Assembly (NCBI GenBank): GCA_963724385.1
Contig: CAVRUJ010000002.1
Span: 434,001-498,000, forward strand
Reading direction: 5' to 3'
Length of the DNA: 64,000 nucleotides
Source of the DNA: DASXQK01 sp963724385
Lineage (GTDB): Bacteria > Pseudomonadota > Alphaproteobacteria > Dongiales > Dongiaceae
A program made the position numbers and the translations under genes. Under the pieces are notes generated by a model that saw only the letters and a program-made list of their open reading frames with translations, was not told the origin of the DNA and did no database searches. Below, piece after piece: positions 25,330 through 34,606 of the stretch (the stretch's first letter is position 1; each line of letters starts with the position of its first letter).

Positions 25330-26331
25330 ATGGCCTCTCACACCTTCTTCTGCATCGACGCCCACACTTGCGGCAATCCTGTTCGGGTCGTTGCCGGAGG
25401 GGCCCCGCCCCTGCCGGCGGCGAGCGCCAGCGAGCGCCGCACCCGCTTCATGGCCGACTACGACTGGATCCGCACCGGGCTCATGTTCGAGCCCCGCGGC
25501 CACGACATGATGTCGGGCTCGGTGCTCTATCCCTCGACGCGGACCGACTGCGATATCGGCATCGTCTTCATCGAGACCAGCGGGTGCCTCCCCATGTGCG
25601 GTCACGGCACCATCGGCACGGTCACCGTCGCCGTGGAGCGCGGCCTGGTGACGCCGAAGGAGCCGGGCCTGCTCCGCCTCGACACGCCGGCGGGGCTGGT
25701 CGAGGCGCGCTACCGCCAGGAGGGCGAACATGTGGAATCGGTGCGGCTCACCAACGTGCCAGCCTATCTCCATGCCGAGGGAGTGAAGATCGACTGCCCC
25801 GGCCTCGGCGAGCTCGCCTTCGACGTTTCCTATGGCGGCAACTACTACGCCATCCTCGAGCCCCAGGCGAACTACCGCGACATGGCTGACTTTCCGCCAG
25901 GAGAGATCCTGCGGCTGTCGCCGATCATGCGCCGGCTTCTCAACGAAGCGATCGCCCCGGTTCATCCGGAGAACCCGACCATCCGCGGCGTCAGCCATAT
26001 CCTTTGGACAGGCAAGTCCACCAACCCAAAGGCCCACGCCCGCAACGCTGTCTTCTATGGCGACAAGGCCATAGACCGCAGCCCCTGCGGCACCGGCACC
26101 TCGGCCCGCATGGCCCAGCTGGCCGCCAAGGGCAGGCTCAAGCCCGGGGACGAATTCGTCCACGAAAGCATCATCGGCAGCCTTTTCATCGGCCGGGTCG
26201 AAGGGCTGGCGAAAGTCGGCAACCACGCCGCCATCATCCCCAGCGTCGAAGGCTGGGCCCGCATCACCGGCTACAACACCATCTTCATCGATGACCGCGA
26301 TCCCTATGCGCGCGGGTTTCAGCTGGTGTAG
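25330..26331 (+). CDS. Proline racemase family, 4-hydroxyproline 2-epimerase-like
   Basis: The 333-residue protein has both catalytic cysteines of the family: C90 in MCGHGTIG and C253 in DRSPCGTGTSA. Two cysteines mark the racemases and epimerases rather than the hydroxyproline dehydratases, in which the first is Ser or Thr. It probably converts trans-4-hydroxy-L-proline to cis-4-hydroxy-D-proline, the first step of bacterial hydroxyproline use. Proline racemase activity cannot be excluded. The ATG at 25330 follows GAGG. It is convergent with a DapA-family gene across a strong terminator. Confidence 0.87.
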   Translation: MASHTFFCIDAHTCGNPVRVVAGGAPPLPAASASERRTRFMADYDWIRTGLMFEPRGHDMMSGSVLYPSTRTDCDIGIVFIETSGCLPMCGHGTIGTVTVAVERGLVTPKEPGLLRLDTPAGLVEARYRQEGEHVESVRLTNVPAYLHAEGVKIDCPGLGELAFDVSYGGNYYAILEPQANYRDMADFPPGEILRLSPIMRRLLNEAIAPVHPENPTIRGVSHILWTGKSTNPKAHARNAVFYGDKAIDRSPCGTGTSARMAQLAAKGRLKPGDEFVHESIIGSLFIGRVEGLAKVGNHAAIIPSVEGWARITGYNTIFIDDRDPYARGFQLV

Positions 26332-26344
26332 CGATCCTAAAACA

Positions 26345-26377
26345 GAAACGGCCGCCCTCAGGCGGCCGTTTCGTTTT
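26345..26377. terminator. Bidirectional intrinsic terminator
   Basis: There is a perfect 12-bp stem, GAAACGGCCGCC (26345-26356) and GGCGGCCGTTTC (26361-26372), with loop CTCA. GTTTT follows on the forward side, and an A-rich stretch before the stem serves the reverse side. It separates the convergent epimerase and DapA-family genes. Confidence 0.88.
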
Positions 26378-26394
26378 CCGATGGGAAGCCCGCC

Positions 26395-27294
26395 CTATGC
26401 CGCCAGCTTCGGCCGCGTGTCGATGGCCCGGCGCACGGCGGCCATCACCATCTCGCGCTCGGCTCCTTCGAGTGGCAGACGGGGCGCGCGCACCGTCTCG
26501 CTGCCGAGGCCGGCAATGGCTTGGGCAAGCTTGATGTACTGGACCAGCTTCACCGAGACGTCGAGGTGCAGCACCGGCATGAACCAGCGGTAGAGGGCGA
26601 GCGCCTCGCTGTACTTCTTCGCCGCTGCCAGCTCGTAGACCCTGAGAGTCTCGTCGGGGAATGCGTTGACCAGCCCCGCCACCCAGCCGACGCAGCCCAG
26701 CATCAGGCTTTCCAGGATCAGGTCGTCCACGCCGCAGAACAGCGTGTAGCGGTCGGCGCAGCGGTTGACGATATCGGTGATGCGCCGGACGTTGTCGGAG
26801 GATTCCTTGATGGCGACGATGTTCTTCACGTCCGCGAGCTCGCCGAACATGTCGGGGGTCACGTCCACGCCGTAGGCGATCGGGTTGTTGTAGACCATGA
26901 TCGGGAGCTTGGTCGCCTTGGCGACTGACCGGTAGTGGGCCAGGGACTCCCGCGCATCCGACTTGTAGACCATGGCCGGAAGCACCATCAGGCCGTTGGC
27001 GCCGAGAGCCTCCACGTCGCCGGCGAAGCGGCTGGCAAAGGCGGTCGAGCATTCGGCCACGCCTGCCAGCACCGGCACCCGGCCCTTGACCGTGTCCACC
27101 GCGGCCTTGACCAGCTGGCGCTTTTCGCCGGGTTCCAGGGCGCAGTTCTCGCCCAGCGAGCCCAGCATGATGATGCCGTGGGCGCCGGAACGCAGCAGGC
27201 GTTCCACATGGGCCATCGTGGACGGCACATCCAGGGATTGGTCCGCCTTGAACTGGGTGGTTGCCGCCGGAAAGACGCCGCGCCAATTGGCCAT
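26395..27294 (-). CDS. Dihydrodipicolinate synthase/N-acetylneuraminate lyase family protein
   Basis: This 299-residue TIM-barrel class I lyase has the Schiff-base Lys in NIVAIKESS, the Tyr of IMVYNNP and a GSLGEN variant of the GTTGE loop. That loop differs from true DapA, so lysine biosynthesis is unlikely. Convergent placement next to a hydroxyproline-epimerase-like gene suggests a deaminase for 1-pyrroline-4-hydroxy-2-carboxylate (a DapA-family step in D-hydroxyproline breakdown) or another 2-keto-acid aldolase; this is inference. The ATG at 27292-27294 (MANWRGVFPAATT) follows CAGGAG and is chosen over an upstream ATG at 27345. Confidence 0.88.
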   Translation of the reverse strand: MANWRGVFPAATTQFKADQSLDVPSTMAHVERLLRSGAHGIIMLGSLGENCALEPGEKRQLVKAAVDTVKGRVPVLAGVAECSTAFASRFAGDVEALGANGLMVLPAMVYKSDARESLAHYRSVAKATKLPIMVYNNPIAYGVDVTPDMFGELADVKNIVAIKESSDNVRRITDIVNRCADRYTLFCGVDDLILESLMLGCVGWVAGLVNAFPDETLRVYELAAAKKYSEALALYRWFMPVLHLDVSVKLVQYIKLAQAIAGLGSETVRAPRLPLEGAEREMVMAAVRRAIDTRPKLAA

Positions 27295-27398
27295 GGAATT
27301 GCTCCTGGAGGGTTCGGATTTTCGCAACCGTGCCATCGCGTTCACGAGCGCGTCAACGGCTTTCGGCCCGGGGTCGAAGGCCCTATAAGCGCAAGGCG

Positions 27399-28316
27399 AT
27401 GACAGCCGCCGCCCTTCCCGCTGCCCCGGCCCAAGGTCGGCTAGCCCTTTGGCTGCTCTTCTTTGGCGCGGTATTGATCTCCTTCTCGGGCATTATTGTG
27501 AAGCTTTCCGAGCTCGGTCCCACGGCGACCGCCTTTCACCGCATGTTCCTGGCATTGCCCGTCTTCTGGCTCTGGATGGCGGGCGAGGCCCGGTCGAACC
27601 GCAGTGCCTTGCCGGCCAATCCGGGCGATTGGTGGCTGCTCGCCTTCTGCGGCCTCGCACTCGCCGCCGATCTCGTCGTCTGGCACTGGTCGCTGCATAT
27701 GACCAGCGTCGCCAATGCCACCTTGCTGGGCAACATGGCGCCGATCTTCGTCACCCTTGCCAGCTGGCTTCTGTTCGGTCAGCGATTCAGCCCGCTGTTC
27801 CTGCTTGGCCTTGCGCTTGGCATCCTGGGCGTCGTCCTCCTCGTCGGGATCAGCTTCGACAAAGGGGAACGGCCCTTCCTGGGCGACCTTCTCGGCATCA
27901 TGGCGGGCGCTTTCTACGCGGCCTACCTGATGCTGGTGGCGCGCCTGCGCGGCCGTTTCTCGACCGCCACCGTCATGGGGATCAGCGGCGTCGTCACCTG
28001 CGTAGCCCTGCTGCCGGTCGCGTATTTCTCGGGTGAAGGCCTGTCCCCCCACAGCGTCCAGGGCTGGGCCTTGCTCTTCGCCCTGGCCTGGCTCAGCCAG
28101 GTCGTCGGCCAGGGCGCCATCGCCTGGTCGCTCGCCCATCTGCCCACCGCCTTGGGCGTGCTGTCCTTGCTGATCAACCCGGTTGCCGCCGCATTGTTCG
28201 CCTGGCCGCTGCTGGGCGAGCGGATCGGGCCGATCCAGGGGCTCGGCGGCGCCATCGTGCTCGCCAGCATCTTCCTCGCCCGTCAGGGCAGCATCCGCAG
28301 CCGTGGCGACAAGTGA
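27399..28316 (+). CDS. DMT-superfamily (EamA) transporter
   Basis: The 305-residue inner-membrane protein has ten hydrophobic segments and two EamA repeats. The first repeat ends near GVVLLVGISFDKGE and the second near GGAIVLASIFLARQG. Members export amino acids, nucleosides or small drugs; the substrate is unknown. The ATG at 27399 (MTAAALPAAPAQG) starts just before the first helix with a GCAAGGCG stretch upstream; the open frame before it is not membrane-like. It is divergent from the DapA-family gene, with a 104-bp gap. Confidence 0.88.
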   Translation: MTAAALPAAPAQGRLALWLLFFGAVLISFSGIIVKLSELGPTATAFHRMFLALPVFWLWMAGEARSNRSALPANPGDWWLLAFCGLALAADLVVWHWSLHMTSVANATLLGNMAPIFVTLASWLLFGQRFSPLFLLGLALGILGVVLLVGISFDKGERPFLGDLLGIMAGAFYAAYLMLVARLRGRFSTATVMGISGVVTCVALLPVAYFSGEGLSPHSVQGWALLFALAWLSQVVGQGAIAWSLAHLPTALGVLSLLINPVAAALFAWPLLGERIGPIQGLGGAIVLASIFLARQGSIRSRGDK

Positions 28317-28412
28317 CAGGCGAATGACGGAGCTTTCGGCTCTCACCGATTGACCGGCCCCGCCGCCCGCCTCTATACCAGCGGGCCTCCGCAGCGCCGC
28401 GAGACCGCCCCC

Positions 28413-29687
28413 GTGACAGCCGATTATCCGTATCGAGCCCTGCTGCGCCGAATGTTCGATGCGGCGCTGGCCGCCTGCGATCCGGCGCGCTGCCTGCCGC
28501 CCCATCTGCCCGCGGCACCCAAAGGCCGCACCATCGTCGTGGGCGCGGGCAAGGCGGCCGGCGCCATGGCGAGGGCGGTGGAGGATCACTGGCCGGGACA
28601 GCTGCAAGGCGTCGTCGTCACCCGTTACGGCCACGGCGTCGCCTGCCGCCGGATCGAGGTGGTCGAGGCGTCCCATCCCGTTCCCGATGCGGCCGGGCAG
28701 CGCGCGGCCGAGCGCATCCTTGCCGCCGTCCGCGGCCTCAGGCCGGAGGACCTGGTGCTCTGCCTGATGTCGGGGGGCGCTTCGGCGCTCCTCGCCCTGC
28801 CAGCACCCGGTCTCACTCTCGCCGACAAGCAGCAGGTCAACAAGGCGCTGCTGAAATCCGGCGCGACGATCTCGGAGATGAATTGCCTGCGCAAGCATCT
28901 CTCGGCCATCAAGGGCGGACGGCTCGCCGCCGCCGCCGCGCCCGCCCATGTCGTCACGCTCGCAATCTCCGATGTGCCCGGCGACGATCTTTCCGTGATC
29001 GGCTCGGGTCCAACGGTGGCCGATCCCAGCACCTTCGCCGAGGCGCGCGCCGTGCTGGTCAAATACCACATCACGCCGTCCGAAGCCGTGGCCCAGCGCC
29101 TGGCCTCCGACGACGAGACTCCCAAGCCCGGCGACGCGCGGCTCGCCCGCGCCGAGGCCAAGCTGATCGCCCGTCCCCAGGACGCTCTCGAAGCTGCGGC
29201 CGAAGCGGCGCGCCAGGCGGGCTATCGCTCCGTCATCCTTTCCGACAGCCTTGAAGGCGAGGCCCGCGACGTCGCCCTTGTCCACGCGGGCATCGCCCGC
29301 CAGATCATCGCTCACGGCCAGCCGGCGCCTGCCCCCGCGGCGCTCATCTCCGGCGGCGAGACCACGGTCACCTTGCGCGGCAAGGGCCGCGGCGGACGCA
29401 ACGCAGAATTCCTGCTTGCCTTGGCCGTCGCGCTGGACGGCCAGCCCAGGATCCACGCCATCGCCTGCGACACCGACGGCATCGACGGCACCGAAGACAA
29501 CGCCGGCGCGCTGCTCATGCCCGACAGCCTCGCCCGCGCGCGCGCCAGGGGCCTGGACGGCAAAGCCATGCTGGCCGACAACGACGGCTACGGATTCTTC
29601 TCCGCCATCGGCGATCTGGTGGTGACGGGTCCGACGCTCACCAACGTCAACGATTTTCGCGCCATTCTCGTGGAGAGCGCCCGATGA
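28413..29687 (+). CDS. Glycerate 2-kinase (MOFRL family, GckA/TtuD type)
   Basis: The protein has an N-terminal DUF4147 domain (VVGAGKAAGAMARAVE, CLMSGGASALL, CLRKHLSAIKGGRLA) and a C-terminal MOFRL domain with RGGRNAEFLLALA and ACDTDGIDGTEDNAGA. Family members phosphorylate D-glycerate at position 2; some were first annotated as hydroxypyruvate reductase TtuD. The GTG at 28413 starts near the family N-terminus (TADYPYRALLRRMF); a TTG at 28350 would add 21 non-conserved residues. It overlaps the pyruvate kinase start by ATGA, so 2-phosphoglycerate formation and use near pyruvate are linked in one operon. Confidence 0.92.
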   Translation: MTADYPYRALLRRMFDAALAACDPARCLPPHLPAAPKGRTIVVGAGKAAGAMARAVEDHWPGQLQGVVVTRYGHGVACRRIEVVEASHPVPDAAGQRAAERILAAVRGLRPEDLVLCLMSGGASALLALPAPGLTLADKQQVNKALLKSGATISEMNCLRKHLSAIKGGRLAAAAAPAHVVTLAISDVPGDDLSVIGSGPTVADPSTFAEARAVLVKYHITPSEAVAQRLASDDETPKPGDARLARAEAKLIARPQDALEAAAEAARQAGYRSVILSDSLEGEARDVALVHAGIARQIIAHGQPAPAPAALISGGETTVTLRGKGRGGRNAEFLLALAVALDGQPRIHAIACDTDGIDGTEDNAGALLMPDSLARARARGLDGKAMLADNDGYGFFSAIGDLVVTGPTLTNVNDFRAILVESAR

Positions 29688-31102
29688 GACGCCAGCGCAT
29701 GGCGAAGATCCTCGCCACCCTCGGGCCGTCCAGCGACGGGCCCGAGCGCATCCGCACCCTGTTCGAGGCCGGGGCAGACGTCTTTCGCCTCAACCTCAGC
29801 CATGGCTCCCATGCCGACCACCGCAAGCGGTTCATGGCGATCCGCCAGATCGAGAAAGAGGTCGGCCGCCCCATCGGCGTCTTGGTGGATCTCCAGGGCC
29901 CCAAGCTCAGGGTGGGCACCTTCAAGTCCGGTGGCGTGGATCTCGTGGCCGGCGCCGCGTTCCGCCTCGACCTCGCCCGCGAGCCCGGCGACCAGACCCG
30001 CGCGCCGCTGCCCCATCCCGAAGTGCTGGCGGCCCTCAAGCCCGGGGCCCAGCTCCTCCTCGATGACGGCAAGATCCGCCTCAGGGTCGAGACCGCGGCT
30101 GCCGACTATGCCGACACGGTCGTCGTCGCCGGCGGGCGGCTCAGCGACCGCAAGGGCGTCAACCTGCCGGACGTCGTTCTCGCCCTGTCGCCGCTGACCG
30201 ACAAGGATCGCGCCGATCTCCAGTTCGGCCTCGACATCGGCGCCGACTGGATCGCGCTCTCCTTCGTCCAGCGTCCGGAGGATGTGGCCGAGGCGCGCCG
30301 GCTGATCGGCAAGCGTGCGGCGATCATGGTCAAGATCGAGAAGCCGGCGGCGCTCGCCCATCTCGACGAGCTGATCCAGCTTTCCGACGCCGTCATGGTG
30401 GCGCGCGGCGACCTCGGCGTGGAGATGCCGCCCGAGGACGTGCCCAGCGCCCAGAAGCGGATCGTCGGCGCCTGCCGCCTGGCGGGAAAGCCGGTGGTCG
30501 TGGCGACCCAGATGCTGGAATCCATGATCCATTCCCCGGCGCCGACCCGGGCCGAGGCGTCGGACGTGGCGACCGCCGTCTACGACGGCGCCGACGCCAT
30601 GATGCTGTCGGCCGAATCGGCCAGCGGCGAATATCCCCTCGAATCCGTGTCGATGATGAACCGCATCATCGCCCGCACCGAGCGCGATCCGCTGCACCGG
30701 CGCTTGATGGGCGCCCAGCATCCGGAACCCGAGGCGACCGCCCCGGACGCCATCAGCGCCGCCGCGGCCCAGGTCGCCCATACGCTTTCGGCCGCCGCCA
30801 TCATCACCTATACGACCTCCGGCTCGACCGCGCTGCGCGCCGCCCGCGAGCGTCCGGAGGTCCCGATCCTCTGCCTCACCTCGAAGGGCGAGACGGCGCG
30901 CCGCCTGGCCCTGGTCTGGGGCACCCATTGGGTCGAAACCAGCGATGTCAGCAGCTTTTCCGAGATGGTCGAGAAAGCCAGCCGCATCGCCCGGGAGGAA
31001 CGCTTCGCCGAGCCCGGCCAGCGGGTCATCATCACCGCCGGCGTCCCCTTCGGCACGCCCGGCGCCACCAATGTGCTGCGCATCGCCTGGATACCGGAGT
31101 AA
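29684..31102 (+). CDS. pyk: Pyruvate kinase
   Basis: Converts phosphoenolpyruvate and ADP to pyruvate and ATP. The 472-residue protein has the N-terminal AKILATLGPSS, FRLNLSHG, the catalytic Lys in MVKIEKPAAL, the metal/ADP motif VMVARGDLGVEMP and AVYDGADAMMLSAESA, with a C-terminal allosteric domain of normal length. It is coupled to the glycerate kinase gene (ATGA, 29684-29687). It ends 2 bp before the end of the converging rarD gene, leaving no room for a terminator between them. Confidence 0.95.
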   Translation: MRRQRMAKILATLGPSSDGPERIRTLFEAGADVFRLNLSHGSHADHRKRFMAIRQIEKEVGRPIGVLVDLQGPKLRVGTFKSGGVDLVAGAAFRLDLAREPGDQTRAPLPHPEVLAALKPGAQLLLDDGKIRLRVETAAADYADTVVVAGGRLSDRKGVNLPDVVLALSPLTDKDRADLQFGLDIGADWIALSFVQRPEDVAEARRLIGKRAAIMVKIEKPAALAHLDELIQLSDAVMVARGDLGVEMPPEDVPSAQKRIVGACRLAGKPVVVATQMLESMIHSPAPTRAEASDVATAVYDGADAMMLSAESASGEYPLESVSMMNRIIARTERDPLHRRLMGAQHPEPEATAPDAISAAAAQVAHTLSAAAIITYTTSGSTALRAARERPEVPILCLTSKGETARRLALVWGTHWVETSDVSSFSEMVEKASRIAREERFAEPGQRVIITAGVPFGTPGATNVLRIAWIPE

Positions 31103-31104
31103 CT

Positions 31105-31992
31105 CTACCCGCGAGCGACCACGCGCTGGATCCGCGGCGCCACCGTGAAGATCAGCACCGCCGTCCAGATGCAGGCAAAGGTCACGTAATGGGCGGGCCC
31201 GAAATGCTCGCCGAAGACGAAGATCGCCAGCAGGAATTGGCCCGTCGGCGACAGGTACTGGCAGAATCCCAGCACCGCCAGGCTGAGGCGCCGAGCGGCA
31301 TGGGTGAACCAGGCGAGCGGCAGCGCCGTCACCGGTCCCGCCAAAATCAACAGGACGTCCGTCCCCCGGTCGACATGTCCGAAGCTGCCGTGAATCGAGA
31401 GCAGCAGGATGAGAGCGAACGGGCTCAACAACAGGGTCTCGATGAACAGCCCAGGCACGCTTTCCACCGTCACGACTTTGCTCAGCAGGCCGTAGATGGC
31501 GAACGTCCCTGCCAGGCTGAGGCCGAGCCAGGGGACCCGGCCATAGGCGAGCGCGAGGTTCAAGACCCCCGCTGTGGCCAGCAGCACGGCCGCCATCTGC
31601 GGCCGGCTGAGGCGCTCGCCGAGAAAGAGGCGGCCCAGCAGCACATTGGCCAGCGGATTGATGTAATAGCCGAGGCTGCTCTCCAGCACCTGATCCAATT
31701 CCACGGCGTGGATGTAGAGCAGCCAGTTGAGACCGACGATGGCGCCGCTCGCCGCCAGCATCGCCAGGCTCCGCTTGTGGGCAAGGGCCGCCATGACTTG
31801 AGGCCATTGGCGCCCCCGCTGGACCAGGGCCGCTACGAACAACATCGACCAGAGGACCCGGTGCCCGACGATCTCGATCGAGGGCACGGCCGCCACCGCC
31901 TTGAAGTAAAGCGGATTCATTCCCCAGGCGCCGAAGGCGGCCAGCGCGTAGGCGAGGCCATGCCGGCCGCGCTGCTCCGGGGATTCGCTCAT
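31105..31992 (-). CDS. rarD: RarD-type EamA transporter
   Basis: This 295-residue DMT protein with ten hydrophobic segments has a YALAAFGAWGMNPLYFKAV start, HRVLWSM, GLNWLLYIHAVE and LGYYINPLANVLLGRLFLGE, all characteristic of RarD proteins. The substrate is unestablished; the name comes from chloramphenicol sensitivity. The ATG at 31990-31992 (MSESPEQ) is chosen over one at 32058 because the extra residues are translated from the palindromic repeat. The repeat begins 16 bp upstream of this start, so the promoter must lie inside or beyond it. Confidence 0.9.
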   Translation of the reverse strand: MSESPEQRGRHGLAYALAAFGAWGMNPLYFKAVAAVPSIEIVGHRVLWSMLFVAALVQRGRQWPQVMAALAHKRSLAMLAASGAIVGLNWLLYIHAVELDQVLESSLGYYINPLANVLLGRLFLGERLSRPQMAAVLLATAGVLNLALAYGRVPWLGLSLAGTFAIYGLLSKVVTVESVPGLFIETLLLSPFALILLLSIHGSFGHVDRGTDVLLILAGPVTALPLAWFTHAARRLSLAVLGFCQYLSPTGQFLLAIFVFGEHFGPAHYVTFACIWTAVLIFTVAPRIQRVVARG

Positions 31993-32007
31993 GAGAGGCG
32001 GACCATA

Positions 32008-32108
32008 GAGCATTTTCCGCCGAAGTGGGCACCGGTTCGGCGCAGAAAATGTGACCAAACCAAGGAATCTAGAGCTTGTTTCGATTCAATTGGATCGAAC
32101 CAAGCTCT
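32008..32108 (+). repeat. RIME-like double-palindrome intergenic repeat, copy 2
   Basis: This is the same unit as copy 1 but in the opposite orientation. GAGCATTTTCCGCCGAAGTG begins the first palindrome, and the second has 15-nt arms 32071-32085 and 32094-32108 with one mismatch (gcttg/caagc in place of gcatg/catgc in copies 1 and 3). It occupies the divergent region between rarD and the molybdopterin oxidoreductase gene. Confidence 0.83.
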
Positions 32109-32231
32109 TGCCTTCATCGTCGCCGGGTTCAAAGCCCGCACCGGCGCACGACGGAATGCGAAGGCTCAAACTGACCCTGTTCAAAGCCGGATGGCGGAGG
32201 CAATGTTGCTTTCGGCATCCGGAGGAAAGGG

Positions 32232-34283
32232 ATGAACGCTCCAATCAGGGCCGAGAAATCGGTAGAAAAATCCATCGTCCGCACGACCTGCCCGAGGGAC
32301 TGCTACGACAGCTGCGGGATCGCGGTGCTGAAGCGCGGGTCGGCCATCGTCAAGGTCCTGGGCGATCCCAACCACCCGGTGAGCCGCGGCGCGCTGTGCG
32401 GCAAATGCGCCCTTGCCTACAACGGCGTCTGGCGCGACCCGGCCCATCGGCTTCAACAGCCGTTGCGCCGGACCGGGCCCAAGGGCGAGGGCCGCTTCGA
32501 GCCGGTCAGCTGGGACGAGGCGACGTCCGACATCGCCCGTCGCCTGCGCAGCATCCTTGCCGAGGCCGGGCCCGAGACGATCTGGCATACCCACTACACC
32601 GGCACCTGTTCCCAGATCGCCGGCGCGTTCCCGGGCCGCTTCTTCAACCGGCTGGGGGCTAGCGAGGTCGAGCCCGACAGCATCTGCAACCTCGCCGGGC
32701 ATATCGCCCTCGACCTCGTCTACGGCGCGTCCTATACCGGCTTCGATCCGCGCACGGCCAAAGATGCGGCCTGCATCCTCGTCTGGGGCTGCAACCCGTC
32801 GGCCTCCGCCCCGCACGCCCACAAACAATGGCTCCCCGAATCCAAGGCCAAGAAGATCGTCATCGATCCCGTCCGCCACGACACCGCCGCCAAGGCCGGG
32901 CTCTACCTCCAGCCTTTTCCCGGGAGCGATGCGGCACTGGCCTTCGCCTTCCTTCATGTCTTCCGGCGCGAAGGCCTGCTCGACCGCGCCTATCTCGAGC
33001 GCCACGCCGTCGGCTGGGAAGAGATTGAACCGCGGCTCGACGCCTGCACGCCGGAATGGGCGGAGCGCGAAACCGGCGTCGCCGCCGGCCTGATCGAATC
33101 GGCAGCCAAGCAATATGGACAGGGTCCCTCGCTGCTCTGGCTCGGCCAAGGCTTGCAGCGCCAGCCCATGGGCGGCAACGTGATGCGGGCCTGCGCCCTG
33201 CTGCCGGCGGCCACCGGCAACATCGGCAAGCCGGGCGCGGGCTTCTATTATCTGAACGGCGGCGGCCGCAAGGGCCTCGACGGCGACTATCTCGCGGCAC
33301 CCGCTCTGCGCCGGCAACCGGCCAGGAGCCTCAGCCACATGGACCTGGCCGCGACGCTCGAAGATCCGAAGGCGAGCCGCGGCCTCTTCTGCTGGAACAT
33401 CAACATCGCCGCTTCCAACCCCGACCAGCGCCGCCTGCACCGGGCGCTGCAGCGCGAAGACCTGCTGACGGTGGTGACCGACCTGTTCCAGACCGACACC
33501 GCCGATTTCGCCGACTATGTCCTTCCGGCGGCGAGCTTCCTGGAATTCGACGACATCGTCTCGCCCTATTTCAACCTGACCCTTTCGGCCCAGGTGAAGG
33601 CGGTGGAACCTCAGGGCGACGCCCTGCCCAACCAGGAAATATTCCGGCGCCTCGCGCGCGCCATGGGCTACGAAGAGCCCGAACTCTATGAAAGCGACGC
33701 GGCGATCCTGGACGAGCTTTGCCGGCAGGCCGGCGTCGCCGGGGGATTTGCGGCGTTGAAGGCCAAGGGCACCGTCGAGCTGTTTGCCGAGCCCCAGCTC
33801 CAGTTCGCCGACGGGCGCTTTCCCACACCCAGCGGCAAGATCGAGATCGCTTCGCCGAGAGCCGAGGCCATGGGCCTCCCCCGCACGCCGATCCCGCATG
33901 TCGATCCGCACCCCGCTCCCGGCCGCTTACGCCTGCTTTCGCCGGGCTGCGCCTGGGCCATGAACACGACCTATGGCAACGACCCGGCAAACCGCGTCAG
34001 GATCGCGGAGATCGGCGTCACCCTTCACCCGCATGATGCCGCCGAGCGCGGGCTCGAAGAAGGCATGAAGGCGAGGCTCGCCAACGAGGACGGTGAGATC
34101 CTGCTGCCCGTCCATGTGGCCGGCCGCGTGCCGCGGGGCGTGGCGCTGGCGCCCAAGGGGGCTTGGCCGAAGCTTGGCGACGCGCATGCGAACATCAATG
34201 TGCTCCACCGCGGCCGCAAGGCCGACATGGGCGGCAGCACCTCGGTCCATGCGGTCGAAGTGACGGTGACGCGCGCGCCGTAG
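32232..34283 (+). CDS. Molybdopterin-dependent oxidoreductase
   Basis: The 683-residue protein belongs to the DMSO-reductase superfamily. The N-terminus has the 4Fe-4S motif CPRDCYDSC followed by CGKC (about 20-58). The pterin-binding domains contain SWDEA, VWGCNPSASAPHAHKQWL, YVLPAASFLEFDD and a C-terminal molydop_binding domain (MKARLANEDGEI). There is no Tat signal, so it is probably cytoplasmic. The substrate is unknown; no partner subunit genes adjoin it. The ATG at 32232 follows GGAGGAAAGG. The small gene after it may be co-transcribed (18-bp gap). Confidence 0.92.
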   Translation: MNAPIRAEKSVEKSIVRTTCPRDCYDSCGIAVLKRGSAIVKVLGDPNHPVSRGALCGKCALAYNGVWRDPAHRLQQPLRRTGPKGEGRFEPVSWDEATSDIARRLRSILAEAGPETIWHTHYTGTCSQIAGAFPGRFFNRLGASEVEPDSICNLAGHIALDLVYGASYTGFDPRTAKDAACILVWGCNPSASAPHAHKQWLPESKAKKIVIDPVRHDTAAKAGLYLQPFPGSDAALAFAFLHVFRREGLLDRAYLERHAVGWEEIEPRLDACTPEWAERETGVAAGLIESAAKQYGQGPSLLWLGQGLQRQPMGGNVMRACALLPAATGNIGKPGAGFYYLNGGGRKGLDGDYLAAPALRRQPARSLSHMDLAATLEDPKASRGLFCWNINIAASNPDQRRLHRALQREDLLTVVTDLFQTDTADFADYVLPAASFLEFDDIVSPYFNLTLSAQVKAVEPQGDALPNQEIFRRLARAMGYEEPELYESDAAILDELCRQAGVAGGFAALKAKGTVELFAEPQLQFADGRFPTPSGKIEIASPRAEAMGLPRTPIPHVDPHPAPGRLRLLSPGCAWAMNTTYGNDPANRVRIAEIGVTLHPHDAAERGLEEGMKARLANEDGEILLPVHVAGRVPRGVALAPKGAWPKLGDAHANINVLHRGRKADMGGSTSVHAVEVTVTRAP

Positions 34284-34301
34284 CAGACAGGTTGGACCGC
34301 C

Positions 34302-34604
34302 ATGAACTACGCAGCCTTCAAGGCCTCGACCGCCGAAGCGAAACCGCCTGCCGGCCTCGGCCATGCCCTCGATGCCTTGTGGTGGGATGCCAAGGGCGAC
34401 TGGGACAAGGCTCACAATTCCGCCCAGCAGGTCGAAGACGACCCGGCCGGCCAGTGGGTGCACGCCTATCTCCACCGCAAACAAGGCGATCTCGACAATG
34501 CCGGCTACTGGTATCACCTGGCCGGCAAGCCCGTGGCCAAAGACCCGCTGCCGCGCGAATGGGAAACGATCGCGAGAGCCCTGCTGAAGGACGGCGGCGC
34601 CTGA
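34302..34604 (+). CDS. Conserved small protein of unknown function
   Basis: This acidic, tryptophan-rich 100-residue protein (ALDALWWDAKGDWDKAHNSA, then GQWVHAYLHRKQGDLDNAGY) looks like two TPR- or Sel1-like helical hairpins. From memory, similar stand-alone proteins occur in many bacteria without a known role. It starts with ATG 18 bp after the molybdopterin oxidoreductase and ends 2 bp before the end of the converging regulator gene. No function is proposed. Confidence 0.75.
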   Translation: MNYAAFKASTAEAKPPAGLGHALDALWWDAKGDWDKAHNSAQQVEDDPAGQWVHAYLHRKQGDLDNAGYWYHLAGKPVAKDPLPREWETIARALLKDGGA

Positions 34605-34606
34605 GG

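Noticed and set aside
26395..27294. Calling the DapA-family gene dapA
   Set aside because: The substrate loop GSLGEN differs from GTTGE and the context is catabolic, so lysine biosynthesis is not supported.
27441..29456. 671-residue reverse frame over the DMT transporter and glycerate kinase
   Set aside because: Antisense shadow; repetitive Gly/Asp/Gln-rich composition.
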